Origin: a bacterium 0.1xD8-71
GTDB lineage: Bacteria > Bacillota > Clostridia > Lachnospirales > Lachnospiraceae
Reading direction: 5' to 3'
DNA length: 64,000 nt
Assembly: GCA_003612405.1 (NCBI GenBank)
Contig: RAYR01000009.1
Span: 1-64,000, forward strand
In this document: positions 25,883-34,698 of the stretch, in pieces
Layout: every line of letters begins with the position of its first letter
How positions within the stretch are numbered: the first letter of the stretch is position 1
Notes under the pieces: generated by a model
Seen by the model: the letters and a program-made list of their open reading frames with translations, nothing else
Told to the model about the DNA's origin: nothing
Database searches by the model: none
Position numbers and translations under genes: made by a program

Positions 25883-27238
25883 ATGATTTATATTATAGAC
25901 AACATAGCAAATTATTTTCTATATCTTTTTATCATTCATTATGGATTCAGGATAAGCCCAAGAAAAAACAGACTTTTTATTGGTGCGTCCGTTTGGATTA
26001 TGTTGTCTGTCGGTGTTATCAACGCATATTTTGATACAAATTCTCCAATTGTCTATATAGTTTGGAGTGTGTTTTCCATCTGTTTATTTTTTGAGGATAG
26101 TCTGGGGCATCTGCTTATATTAAGCGCTGCCCTTATGTATTTTACAGGAATCGTAGATACATTCAGTGTCATGCTGATACAGATTGTGTTAATAGGCGGA
26201 GGGGTTGGCAGTACGGATATTACATGGTGGATGGAGCCGGCCTATCTGCTTTCTTTTTTGGTCTATCTGCTGATATATCTGTGTCTTTTTCAGAAAAATG
26301 ATGTTTATCTATGCGATATAAAACTTAAGTATAAGTTTGCACTCTTAATACAGGGCGGTATTTTCCAGCTGTTCTATGATTTTGTCTTTGTCTTTTTTGA
26401 GGAAAACCATGCAAGGTATGGTCTGGATGCTTATGTGGTATTTTCAATCAGCATAGTGGGAGCGATTTATTCCATTTTTCTTACGCTTGGACTTGCCATT
26501 AGAAATATATTGTCAGACAGGCAGAACAGGGAGCTGCAATCTTTTATGCATATGCAAAAGCAACAGTACGATTATCAGTTACAGCAGTCGGCGGCTGTAC
26601 GACGCTTTAAGCATGATCTGGTAAATCATATTGGCGTTCTCAGGGAGTTGGCGAATCAAAAAAGGACAGAAGAGGTCAAAGAGTATATAGATACAATTTG
26701 GCATATACAAGACGAGTTTGATTTGAAAATCCATACAGGAGACAGTTCACTTGATGTTATTGTGAATTATTATCTGTATTTGGCAGCAAAGGAAAATATA
26801 GATTTTGCCGTATCGGGAAAACTGACCGGGAAAATGGGTCTTGAAATGTTTGACATTACAATATTGATGGGAAATATATTGCAGAATTCCATGGAGGCGG
26901 CAGTACAAACGGTCACACCTGAAATCCAGGTTGAACTGATAGAACATAAGAAAGAAATATTTATTGTTGTCAGTAATAGTGTGGTTGAAAAAATAAATCA
27001 GCCAAAAGGCTTTCTTATGACATCAAAGGCGGATACGGCGAATCATGGATTTGGTCTGCAAAATATTGCGGCAACGGTTGAAAAGTATTCTGGTGAATAT
27101 TATACGGAATCTATAGTGGAAAATGGAAAAGCAGTGTTTAGAATCAGTATTGCTATCCCAAAGGATGGTGTTCAAAAGAATACTATACCCAAAGATAAAA
27201 GGAGAACAGGGTATGAGAATATGTATTGTGGAAGATGA
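25883..27238 (+). CDS. Agr-type sensor histidine kinase (GHKL)
   Basis: The 451-residue protein has six to seven membrane helices in residues 1-210, then an Agr-like kinase core: RRFKHDLVNHIG with H244, a GHKL ATPase with N335 in LQNSMEAA, and NHGFGLQNI. This is the AgrC/VirS layout that responds to peptides or other outside signals. No agrB or agrD gene is adjacent. ATG 25883 is chosen for GGAGAGG at 25870-25876. The response regulator gene starts inside its last 26 bases. Confidence 0.9.
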   Translation: MIYIIDNIANYFLYLFIIHYGFRISPRKNRLFIGASVWIMLSVGVINAYFDTNSPIVYIVWSVFSICLFFEDSLGHLLILSAALMYFTGIVDTFSVMLIQIVLIGGGVGSTDITWWMEPAYLLSFLVYLLIYLCLFQKNDVYLCDIKLKYKFALLIQGGIFQLFYDFVFVFFEENHARYGLDAYVVFSISIVGAIYSIFLTLGLAIRNILSDRQNRELQSFMHMQKQQYDYQLQQSAAVRRFKHDLVNHIGVLRELANQKRTEEVKEYIDTIWHIQDEFDLKIHTGDSSLDVIVNYYLYLAAKENIDFAVSGKLTGKMGLEMFDITILMGNILQNSMEAAVQTVTPEIQVELIEHKKEIFIVVSNSVVEKINQPKGFLMTSKADTANHGFGLQNIAATVEKYSGEYYTESIVENGKAVFRISIAIPKDGVQKNTIPKDKRRTGYENMYCGR

Positions 27239-27917
27239 AGCAGTATGGAGGGATAAGATAAAGCCTGCCATTGAAAAATATTGTATGGATAAAAATATTT
27301 CTGCCCGGATTGATGCATATGACAACGGAAAAGATTTTATGGAAAACGCAGATGCAGATTTATTGTTTCTGGACATTGAACTTGCAGAGGGGGAAGATGG
27401 TTTCGGGATAGCTGAGAAATTGATGGATTCTGGAAGCCAGTGTAAGATATGCTTTTTAACTTCCCATGCGGAAATGGCCAGGCAGGGATACAAGGTTAAT
27501 GCCTATAGGTATATCGACAAGAAATATATGGAGGAAATAGACGAGGCACTTGACGCCTTTTTTCAAACGAAGATTCAGGAGAGAATCATTTGGCTGAAAG
27601 ATACCGCCGGGATGCAGATCAGGATAAATTTATGTGAGCTTCTGCTTGTTGAGACCAGTGGAAGAAAATTAAGATATCTCATGTGTGACGGCAGAACATA
27701 TTTTTGTGAAGGACGAATATCCGAAACAGCACAGAATTTGTCTCCATTTGGGTTTTCTTATGTACAGCGGTCGTATATCGTTAATTTAAAATATATAGAA
27801 AGTTTAAACAGTCATGAGATTATGCTTTGCAATGGGTTAAAGATAACGATTGGCAGAGTTCACAGCAGAGAGTTTAAGAAAGATTTTTTTAAATGGAGAA
27901 TGTTGTTTGATGATTAG
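27213..27917 (+). CDS. LytTR-family response regulator (AgrA/VirR type)
   Basis: The 234-residue protein has a receiver domain (MRICIVEDEAVW, phosphoacceptor D54 in LFLDIEL) and a C-terminal LytTR DNA-binding domain (about 130-232, with YVQRSYIVNLKYIESL). AAGGAGA at 27199-27205 precedes ATG. It is the partner of the overlapping kinase gene. LytTR regulators bind tandem direct repeats about two helical turns apart, and such a repeat lies immediately after its stop codon, before a lipoprotein gene. Confidence 0.92.
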   Translation: MRICIVEDEAVWRDKIKPAIEKYCMDKNISARIDAYDNGKDFMENADADLLFLDIELAEGEDGFGIAEKLMDSGSQCKICFLTSHAEMARQGYKVNAYRYIDKKYMEEIDEALDAFFQTKIQERIIWLKDTAGMQIRINLCELLLVETSGRKLRYLMCDGRTYFCEGRISETAQNLSPFGFSYVQRSYIVNLKYIESLNSHEIMLCNGLKITIGRVHSREFKKDFFKWRMLFDD

Positions 27918-27987
27918 TGTGTCGTTTGTGCAAAAAATGCGTCGTTTATGCGGAGGGGATGTTATTTTTTCCTCAGAGTGGTATAAA
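27918..27987 (+). promoter_or_regulatory. tandem LytTR (VirR-like) boxes and -10 element
   Basis: GTCGTTTGTGC (27921-27931) and GTCGTTTATGC (27941-27951) are direct repeats 20 bp apart, matching VirR-box spacing and partly its CAGTTATGCAC-like sequence. A -10 TATAAA lies at 27982-27987, and the -35 position (ATGTTA) is weak, as expected for an activated promoter just downstream of the second box. Confidence 0.6.
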
Positions 27988-28029
27988 AATAGTAAACAAC
28001 TTGATAGAAAGAGCAGGTATTATGTAATA

Positions 28030-29505
28030 ATGACGCAAAAAAGAGAAAAATCAATTGTGAGAAAAATGAAAACAGCTATGGCTATGGGAGTGAGTGTGAT
28101 TGTGCTTTCAGCGTGTGGGCAGACTGAGAAACCGGAAGAAACGCAGGCAAACGTAACGGACGGCGCTGTAGAAATCAGTGACAAAGCGGATGAGATTCAG
28201 GAAACACAAAATGTTGAGCTTGCAGATTCAGCTAATAGCAATCCGGCGGAAGGTAAAGAGGAAGGACATCCGGTAACGGGTAAGGAGGATATCTTTGAAG
28301 AAAACCTGACAGGAGAATATGAGTATTTATCGGATTATGGAACCGGCAGATTAACAATCAAACAAACACCCCATGGCTTTGACATCTCCGATTATGAATC
28401 CGAAGCTTCCTATCGCTTTTTGGCTGATGCATCCAACGTAGAAATCATAGAAGATAACAGAATCTATATCAAGTATCCCGAACAGATATCTTCTGATGGC
28501 GAGGCTGTTTATGGTTATTATGTTCTGGAATACAATGCAGATGAAATAGAGGTTTATTATGGAAAATCTTCCTTTGAAGAGGTTGATTTTTTATATCATG
28601 CCACAAAGAAAATGGATGCGGGGGAAGATGGATATGAGTATGAGGGAGAATATAATTCTTATGATATAGACGAGCCGGCGTTGGAAATAAAGAAAAACGA
28701 TGATGGAACTTACCAGATTCAGATAGATTTATTCAGGTTGTATTTGTTAGATGACGGTATCGGAAAGGAAACAGAAAATGGATTAGAGTTTACAGTAACT
28801 GGTCCTGGCTCTGATGAAAATAAGATGAACGGAGTCATCACATTGGAAGAAAATATTGCAATCGTAACTATTTTTGGGCAGGAGTGGCTTGATTTTGCAG
28901 GATTAAACGAATACAGATTTTATAAAACATCAGATGTGCCTAATATATATGATGATTCTGGCGATATAAATGCAGATTCGGAAACGACGGCAGAAGAACT
29001 ATTAGATTTATTTACCAATGGTTCAATATACGCAGTTGACTCCACAGATTCCACAAGGACATTTTATATTACTGATTTAAATATGAACTCTGAAGAATGG
29101 GACTCCTATTCTATTGGAGAGAAGGTCGATCTTGACAATGATGGTGAGAACGAACTGGTTATTAACGGTATTTATGGCGGAATATACCTTGATGCGCGTG
29201 ATAACAAGGTATATGAATTTGCTTCAGGAGGCGGCACGGCTCTCAAGCTTTCTTATACCTGTTATAACGGAGCGATATGGATTATGTATAGCAACAGGAT
29301 GAATGTAGGATATGAAGTTTACCATATGAAAAAATTTGAAGGAGCTGATAACTTAGTTGCAGAAATGAATTTCGGCGAGGAACTTGTTGACCCAAATAAT
29401 GCAGAGTCTGGAATGAAATATACATGGAATGGAGCTATAATTTCCTATGATGAATACACAGAATTATGCAGTAAAATTTTTGCTGCGGAAGTAAGTACAA
29501 ACTGA
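28030..29505 (+). CDS. lipoprotein, likely target of the adjacent LytTR system
   Basis: From ATG 28030 the 491-residue protein has a basic start, a hydrophobic run and lipobox VLSAC, then a long Glu/Ala-rich linker. Extracellular beta-rich repeats follow at about 90-310, and a C-terminal region contains the EF-hand-like segment VDLDNDGENELV. No family is recognised. ATG 28066 is an alternative start, with MKTAMAMGV giving a more usual signal length. The gene lies directly behind tandem LytTR boxes, so it is probably activated by the kinase/regulator pair. Confidence 0.75.
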   Translation: MTQKREKSIVRKMKTAMAMGVSVIVLSACGQTEKPEETQANVTDGAVEISDKADEIQETQNVELADSANSNPAEGKEEGHPVTGKEDIFEENLTGEYEYLSDYGTGRLTIKQTPHGFDISDYESEASYRFLADASNVEIIEDNRIYIKYPEQISSDGEAVYGYYVLEYNADEIEVYYGKSSFEEVDFLYHATKKMDAGEDGYEYEGEYNSYDIDEPALEIKKNDDGTYQIQIDLFRLYLLDDGIGKETENGLEFTVTGPGSDENKMNGVITLEENIAIVTIFGQEWLDFAGLNEYRFYKTSDVPNIYDDSGDINADSETTAEELLDLFTNGSIYAVDSTDSTRTFYITDLNMNSEEWDSYSIGEKVDLDNDGENELVINGIYGGIYLDARDNKVYEFASGGGTALKLSYTCYNGAIWIMYSNRMNVGYEVYHMKKFEGADNLVAEMNFGEELVDPNNAESGMKYTWNGAIISYDEYTELCSKIFAAEVSTN

Positions 29506-29519
29506 AAGAAAAAAATCCG

Positions 29520-29562
29520 TACCAATGGTAAAAAAATATTTCGATTTCTTTTACTATTGGTA
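29520..29562. terminator. 14-base inverted repeat after the lipoprotein gene
   Basis: TACCAATGGTAAAA (29520-29533) is repeated inverted at 29549-29562 with one mismatch and a 15-base A+T-rich loop. It may terminate the lipoprotein transcript, or be an operator for the promoter that follows. Confidence 0.5.
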
Positions 29563-29564
29563 TG

Positions 29565-29593
29565 TTCACTTGCCCTGAGCCACAGGGTATAAT
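29565..29593 (+). promoter_or_regulatory. promoter of the XRE-TPR gene
   Basis: TTCACT (29565-29570), 17 bp and a perfect TATAAT (29588-29593). The spacer contains the small palindrome CCCTGAGCCACAGGG (29573-29587), a possible regulator site. Confidence 0.55.
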
Positions 29594-29621
29594 CTATCCA
29601 TAGAAGCGAGGTGGATAGATT

Positions 29622-30737
29622 TTGGAAGTAAAACTTTCGGAGAATATCAAAAAATTCCGTAAAGAGCGGAAGATGACGCAGGAGCAGCTTGCGGAAGCGA
29701 TGGGCGTCAGCGTCAGCGCGGTTTATAAATGGGAATCAAATCAGTCTACGCCGGAAATTGGGCTGATTCTGGAAATGGCTGATCTGTTCCATACTTCGAC
29801 AGATGTTCTTCTCGGGTATGAATGGAGAATGAGTGATGCAGCATCTGCCGTTAACAGAATCGTGATGCTGACAAAGACAAAAGAATATGACAAGGCGATT
29901 ACAGAGGCAAAGAAGGTGCTGAAAAACTATCCCAATAATTTTGATGTCGTATATCAGAGCGCTTTGCTGTATCTGGAATTGGGCAAAGAGATGGAATACC
30001 GTGAAGCGAACAGCCGCGCTATCTGTCTTTTGGAGCATGCCTGTGAGCTGATCGCGCAGAATCAGGACGATAACGTCAGCGAGGTTTCAATCCGCACACA
30101 GATTGCGAAGGCGCATTTACTTCTGGGACATACGGAAACCGCACTGCGGATTTTGAAAAAGTACAACGTCTGCGGTGTCAACAATGCTTTGATTGGCATG
30201 GTGCTTGGCGATTATCTCCACGACGCGGACGGGGCAGAGAAATACCTTGGCCGGGCCTTTGCCGCCTTTACGGAGGACATCAACAACATCATGGTGGGCT
30301 ACTGCAATGTGTTTTTCCAGAGCAGGGACTATGACACCGTCGTGGACTGTGTCCAGTGGCTAAGGGCCATTCTCCGCGGCATCCAACCGGAAACAGAACT
30401 CACCTGGTTTGACAAGTATGAATGTATCCTTTTGGAGATCATTGCCGAGTGTTACTGCCTCAAGGAGGAACCGGAAAAGGCCCGCCCCTTTCTCAAGAAC
30501 GCGGTGACAAAGGCCTTTCGGTACGACGGCGCCGGCCCGGGAGAGGTTGCGGATATGCGGTTCTTCACCGAGCTTGGTCTTGAGAGCCGGATCACCTATG
30601 ACAAGTACGGGAAAACCGCCATGGACAGCTTACGGCAAAGGATTGAAGGGGAGAGCGATATGGTTCCGGGGCTTATGCGGCTGTGGCTTGAGATGACAGA
30701 AAATTTAGAGGAAAATGGTTATGGAGACTGGCTATGA
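29622..30737 (+). CDS. XRE-family regulator with TPR-like repeats
   Basis: The 371-residue protein starts at TTG 29622 behind GAGGTGG at 29609-29615. Residues 5-60 are a Cro/C1-type helix-turn-helix (MTQEQLAEAMGVSVSAVYKW). From about 85 onward the sequence is helical and TPR-like (for example YDKAITEAKKVLKNYPNNFD), as in peptide-binding RRNPP-type regulators. The lipoprotein gene overlaps its stop (ATGA), so the two are co-translated. It may regulate its own promoter through the small palindrome at 29573. No signal peptide gene was seen. Confidence 0.85.
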   Translation: MEVKLSENIKKFRKERKMTQEQLAEAMGVSVSAVYKWESNQSTPEIGLILEMADLFHTSTDVLLGYEWRMSDAASAVNRIVMLTKTKEYDKAITEAKKVLKNYPNNFDVVYQSALLYLELGKEMEYREANSRAICLLEHACELIAQNQDDNVSEVSIRTQIAKAHLLLGHTETALRILKKYNVCGVNNALIGMVLGDYLHDADGAEKYLGRAFAAFTEDINNIMVGYCNVFFQSRDYDTVVDCVQWLRAILRGIQPETELTWFDKYECILLEIIAECYCLKEEPEKARPFLKNAVTKAFRYDGAGPGEVADMRFFTELGLESRITYDKYGKTAMDSLRQRIEGESDMVPGLMRLWLEMTENLEENGYGDWL

Positions 30738-31684
30738 AAAACTTATTATTTATTTTATTGTTTGCGTTTAGTGTCATGGGAATCTATGGTTGTAGTCAAA
30801 AAGAGTATTTCAGTAATGTTGAAGAAAAAAAACAATTTACTGAAATTATGACAGCTTCTGGTGAGACGATCGGTATCATTGATAATAATAAAGAAATAGA
30901 AAGACTCGTAAAACAACTGGATATTAAATCCTGGAATGATATGGAACAGCTGCCCGAAGATATAGACCTGGTATATCGTTATATATCATATGAGGTAATT
31001 GATGAACCTATATTTTTACCGGATGGAATACCGTTAGTTCATATGAGTACCTTAGAATTATATATTTCCGATAAAGGTGAATATATTGTACGAGATTATG
31101 ATCAAGAAATAGAAACAATAGCCAGAATATCAGAAAAGGCGGGACGATTTCTGAATGAGCCGGAAGACTTAGACCTAAATAAGCATATAACAGCGAAGGA
31201 AATACTGGATGAATGGGGACTTGATTTTTATGTGCCAAATAGTGATATTGAAAAAACAGATGATATAGAGAAAGCCCGATATTATGAAGGAGAAACATCA
31301 TTTACAGAAAAGGAACTGCGCAAGACTTCAAAAGAGCAGAAGATACAGTTTTACGGAGCAGACAAAAGCACATTGCTGAATGAAATAGACGATATTTCTG
31401 AAATAGCGCAATATTTGAACGGGGTGGCTTTGGATAGATGGGAATATGCAGATGATGCACCAAATCCCGAAGAAGTTGAATGTCAGATTGTCAGATGGAT
31501 GTTATCAAGGCATAGTAATAAAAAAGAGTTAAAAGAAATGGATACCCAGATACTTTATAAAAGCGATGGTAATTATTATATTGAGGAAATAATTCCAGGT
31601 GAATATAGTGATCGGGGAGAATTTATAACACATTATCAGGTGTCAGAGGAGACAGCAAAATATATTTTATCATATTTAGAATGA
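30734..31684 (+). CDS. lipoprotein coupled to the XRE-TPR regulator
   Basis: The 316-residue protein has a signal peptide ending in lipobox GIYGC (Cys at about residue 20). The mature part is very acidic and mixed helix/strand, with no family recognised. Its ATG overlaps the stop of the regulator by four bases. Its codon use is A+T-richer than that of the regulator gene. Co-translation suggests it supplies or receives a signal for the regulator, but that is only inference. Confidence 0.7.
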   Translation: MKNLLFILLFAFSVMGIYGCSQKEYFSNVEEKKQFTEIMTASGETIGIIDNNKEIERLVKQLDIKSWNDMEQLPEDIDLVYRYISYEVIDEPIFLPDGIPLVHMSTLELYISDKGEYIVRDYDQEIETIARISEKAGRFLNEPEDLDLNKHITAKEILDEWGLDFYVPNSDIEKTDDIEKARYYEGETSFTEKELRKTSKEQKIQFYGADKSTLLNEIDDISEIAQYLNGVALDRWEYADDAPNPEEVECQIVRWMLSRHSNKKELKEMDTQILYKSDGNYYIEEIIPGEYSDRGEFITHYQVSEETAKYILSYLE

Positions 31685-31826
31685 TCCTTCTTACAGGACG
31701 AAAACGAATGAAGTGAAACTTTTTTGAGGGCTGATTCGTATTATTAGCAGAAGGTGACATTCTTCAATTTATGACGGAGAATTCATGGCATGGAAAAGCA
31801 GCTGATAATTATGGAGGGCATGCAAA

Positions 31827-32357
31827 TTGAGCATTGGTATGAGTGGTGTAACAGGTTATTTTCCAACAGGTTATACGAATAAACCCCAGAAAACCGAAAC
31901 AGGAAAGACTTTTGCAGATATTGTCAATCAGAAAGCGGCAGAAGCGGATAAAGAAGTAAAGGGCAAAGAAACTTCCCGTGTTTTGGATTCAATTGCCGAA
32001 CATGCTCCGGAGGAAGTAAGACAGGCATTTTTGGAAGCAGAGAAAGAAACGGGCGGAATTATAACAGTATTTGGGCTTTGGATATCCAATGACGGCAAAC
32101 AGTCCTATATGACACAAATGGGAATAGAACGCTTTGTCAGAGGATATCATGGCGACTATAACCAGTCCGATCTGCTGGGAACATCTGTAGGGAGTGCAAT
32201 CAGCGCTGTCAGGAAATGGATTTATGACTTAGACCATCCGCTTCCCGGGTCCCCTGCAAAAAGTATGGAAGAACGAAAACTGATTGCAATAGAGCGGGCA
32301 TTTTATGAGTCATTTCTGGATAAGCTGAGAAAACTTTCGGATAGAGGGATGAAATAA
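31827..32357 (+). CDS. small unknown protein with Gly-rich start
   Basis: The 176-residue protein starts at TTG 31827 after GGAGGG at 31813-31818. It opens MSIGMSGVTGYFPTGY, similar in style to the protein at 23035. The middle has TFADIVNQKAAEADKE, and the C-terminal half has a conserved-looking stretch, ERFVRGYHGDYNQSDLLG and AISAVRKWIYDLDHPLPG. It has no signal peptide or membrane helix. I do not recognise the family. The gene ends eight bases before the convergent flavodoxin gene. Confidence 0.65.
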   Translation: MSIGMSGVTGYFPTGYTNKPQKTETGKTFADIVNQKAAEADKEVKGKETSRVLDSIAEHAPEEVRQAFLEAEKETGGIITVFGLWISNDGKQSYMTQMGIERFVRGYHGDYNQSDLLGTSVGSAISAVRKWIYDLDHPLPGSPAKSMEERKLIAIERAFYESFLDKLRKLSDRGMK

Positions 32358-32365
32358 ACCGCAAT

Positions 32366-34021
32366 TTAAGATTTCCCTCTGGCAACTTTCGCCGGATACC
32401 AGTTCTGGAACCAGACTGTAAAAATCCCCATGAAAATGGGCACTACGGAGTTGATAAGGCCCACAAAACTGCTGACAGGGGTCCGCATCAAAAACCAGGT
32501 GAATACAGAGGTAAACAGATAGAGTATCCCCCAAAGCATCGTCAGAATCCGGTTGGTTTTCAGAAACAGAGGGTTGTGCAAAGCGTCTTCCCCGCCGTAG
32601 CCGTTCATGGAATAATGGGCCGTAAGGGGGATTTCCCGCGAACAGGAAATAAGCCACATAATGCCGAAGGAAAGATACGACAGCGGAAGCATCCATTTTG
32701 TCAATCCTCCTGCCAGCATAACAACAGATATTCCCGTTACGAAAGCGTTTGTAAAGATATCATATATGGTTTTCCTGTTTCGATAGAAGAGCAGGGGGAG
32801 AAGCGCGCATACGCCGATGCTGATAAGACATCCCCATTGTGTATGGATTGCGGGAGCAATCCACAAAACAATCCAGGGAATGAGCAGAATGTTCATGTTG
32901 GTGCTTTTCTGCATCGGGGCTGTTTTTGTCTGGTCAGTCTGCGGCCGTGAACCGCCAAAATAAGTATCCCATTTCAGCATTAGGTTAAAATCTCCAGTCA
33001 CCTTATAGAGTCCCTGCATCAGGGCCTCGTCTCCCCGTATTTCACCGGCGGCAATCGAACGCCATACAGTAACCGGCGTATCAATTGTGGTAGTGGGTGT
33101 CAACGAACCGTCTGTGTAGACATGGCTGCCGTCTTTTCCTAACAAAATCTGGTAACATTCCTCTACATCTGTATAGTGCATTTCCAGAATGATATCTTTG
33201 CCGGGATAGTTTTCTCTGCGGTACAGCGCCGCCATCTGTCTTGTGAAGATTAAGGTATCAGAAATCTTTTTCGCAGAAGCAACAGACCCCTTTTCTCCTG
33301 TTATGGCATCATTTTTACTGATCCCCCAGCTTGCGTCCGCGCAGGCCTCAAAAGTTTCCTTTGGCAGTAAAAGCTGGTTGAGCTGCTGGCTTGTCTGCTC
33401 TGAAATGCCGCCTCGGATATATTCCCGGCCTGCCTGTTTCACATGGGAGAGGTATTCGTTGGTGCGTGCGGACAGTTCCGGCACGCGAAACAGTTCGCCC
33501 TGTCCACAGAAAAGGGTTGTGTAATTATCCTGTCCGCAGATATGATCGAACAGGCTGTACACACCGTCATAATTTCCCTCTGCGGTATAAAAACCGCAGG
33601 TGGAGATGACGATCGTTCTTTTACCGCTCATATCATATCGTGAGGGATGCCCGCCGTTTCCCACCTGTCCCTCTTTTTCCTCCATGAAAGGAAGAAGCAT
33701 GGGAAGCTGTCGGTCGATCAGATTTTTCAAGGGGCCGGGAACCGTATAATAATACAGGGGAAAACTCCAGATGGTAATGTCCGCCCAAAGCAAGTCCTGA
33801 ATGACTTTCTCCATATCATCCTGTATGCAGCATTGTCCGGGTGTATGATTCCAGCACGAAAAACAGCCGAGGCAGGGCTTGATATTCATACGGCTGACAG
33901 AGAGCTCTTTAGTCTGCATATCCGGGAGTTCCTGCCTGATACCCTCCAGAAATGCGGTGGTCAGTCGGTAAGTATTGCTGCGGGTATCTTTTGGACTGCC
34001 GTTGATGATTAAAATATTCAT
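32366..34021 (-). CDS. flavodoxin-like oxidoreductase fused to SCP2-like and membrane domains
   Basis: ATG 34021 follows GGAGGG on the minus strand. The 551-residue protein has an NADPH-dependent FMN reductase/flavodoxin domain at 1-200 (ILIINGSPKDTRSNTYR, CLGCFSCW with a Cys pair, FPLYYYTVPGPLKNLIDR). A region at about 265-356 resembles SCP2 sterol-carrier domains (GDFNLMLKWDTYFGG). At about 376-540 there are five or six membrane helices. The plan suggests redox chemistry on a lipid-like or hydrophobic compound at the membrane; this is inferred. The upstream padR gene ends four bases before it and likely controls both. Confidence 0.8.
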   Translation of the reverse strand: MNILIINGSPKDTRSNTYRLTTAFLEGIRQELPDMQTKELSVSRMNIKPCLGCFSCWNHTPGQCCIQDDMEKVIQDLLWADITIWSFPLYYYTVPGPLKNLIDRQLPMLLPFMEEKEGQVGNGGHPSRYDMSGKRTIVISTCGFYTAEGNYDGVYSLFDHICGQDNYTTLFCGQGELFRVPELSARTNEYLSHVKQAGREYIRGGISEQTSQQLNQLLLPKETFEACADASWGISKNDAITGEKGSVASAKKISDTLIFTRQMAALYRRENYPGKDIILEMHYTDVEECYQILLGKDGSHVYTDGSLTPTTTIDTPVTVWRSIAAGEIRGDEALMQGLYKVTGDFNLMLKWDTYFGGSRPQTDQTKTAPMQKSTNMNILLIPWIVLWIAPAIHTQWGCLISIGVCALLPLLFYRNRKTIYDIFTNAFVTGISVVMLAGGLTKWMLPLSYLSFGIMWLISCSREIPLTAHYSMNGYGGEDALHNPLFLKTNRILTMLWGILYLFTSVFTWFLMRTPVSSFVGLINSVVPIFMGIFTVWFQNWYPAKVARGKS

Positions 34022-34025
34022 GATG

Positions 34026-34565
34026 TTATTTACCCTCCAATCGCCGGATGCAGTCATTGGCCCATTCAATCTGCATCTGTGTGCTCCGTCGTCCGTATTC
34101 TGCCGTCATCTGCCAGTAAAGAACTTTGTCTTTCTGACCGATCATGTTGCTGTAAGTGTCAATATACTGTGGAACAGACTCTAAACTCTTTAGAAACAGT
34201 TCACAAGTTTCTTTCACGCTTTCAAAATAGCGGATGCCGTCTTCAACGCTTCGTTCCCCAAGGAAAAAGACTTTCATCAGAATGGGTGTCTTGACTCGAA
34301 GTCCCAGGTCATCATCCGCAAGCCATCGCAGCAGCTCCTCCCGGCCTGCTGAGGTGATGGCATACCTGTTTTTGTCGGGCTTTCCGTTCTGAGGAACGAC
34401 TGTTTTGCTGACCCATTCCTTTTGTTCCAATCCCTGTAACTCCCGATAGATCTGACTTGTCTTTGCATCCCAGAAGTAGTTCAGGGAATCCCGAAAGACC
34501 TCCATAATTTCATAGCCGGTCATTTCCTGATAGTTGAGCAGTCCTAAAATTCCGTGTTTCAGCAT
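34026..34565 (-). CDS. PadR-family transcriptional regulator
   Basis: The 179-residue protein has the PadR winged helix (LGLLNYQEMTGYEIMEVF, KTSQIYRELQGLEQKEWV, YAITSAGREELLRWL) and the longer C-terminal helical domain of the AphA-like subgroup. PadR proteins repress their own operon and are released by phenolics or other ligands. A perfect promoter with a 21-bp inverted repeat lies directly upstream. The flavodoxin-SCP2 gene follows with a 4-bp gap and is the obvious target. Confidence 0.92.
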   Translation of the reverse strand: MLKHGILGLLNYQEMTGYEIMEVFRDSLNYFWDAKTSQIYRELQGLEQKEWVSKTVVPQNGKPDKNRYAITSAGREELLRWLADDDLGLRVKTPILMKVFFLGERSVEDGIRYFESVKETCELFLKSLESVPQYIDTYSNMIGQKDKVLYWQMTAEYGRRSTQMQIEWANDCIRRLEGK

Positions 34566-34601
34566 ATTATGTCCCTTTCAGAGTATCAATTGCACATCAT
34601 A

Positions 34602-34661
34602 TATTCCACAAGTAGAATATAAACATATGCTTATTATATTCTACTTGTGGAATAATGTCAA
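34602..34661 (-). promoter_or_regulatory. consensus promoter and PadR operator
   Basis: On the minus strand TTGACA (34656-34661), 17 bp and TATAAT (34633-34638) match sigma-A consensus exactly. A perfect 21-bp inverted repeat (34602-34622 and 34634-34654) covers the spacer, the -10 and the start region. Each arm holds an imperfect palindrome ATTCYACWWGTRGAAT, so two regulator dimers could bind. Confidence 0.8.
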
Positions 34662-34689
34662 GAAAAAAGACGGCCGAACAATTCGGCCG
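34662..34689 (-). terminator. rho-independent terminator of the cytidylate-kinase-like gene
   Basis: On the minus strand CGGCCGAA and TTCGGCCG form an 8-bp hairpin with a 3-base loop, followed by TCTTTTTTCT. Its T run directly abuts the -35 box of the padR promoter. Confidence 0.85.
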
Positions 34690-34698
34690 CCAGAATAT

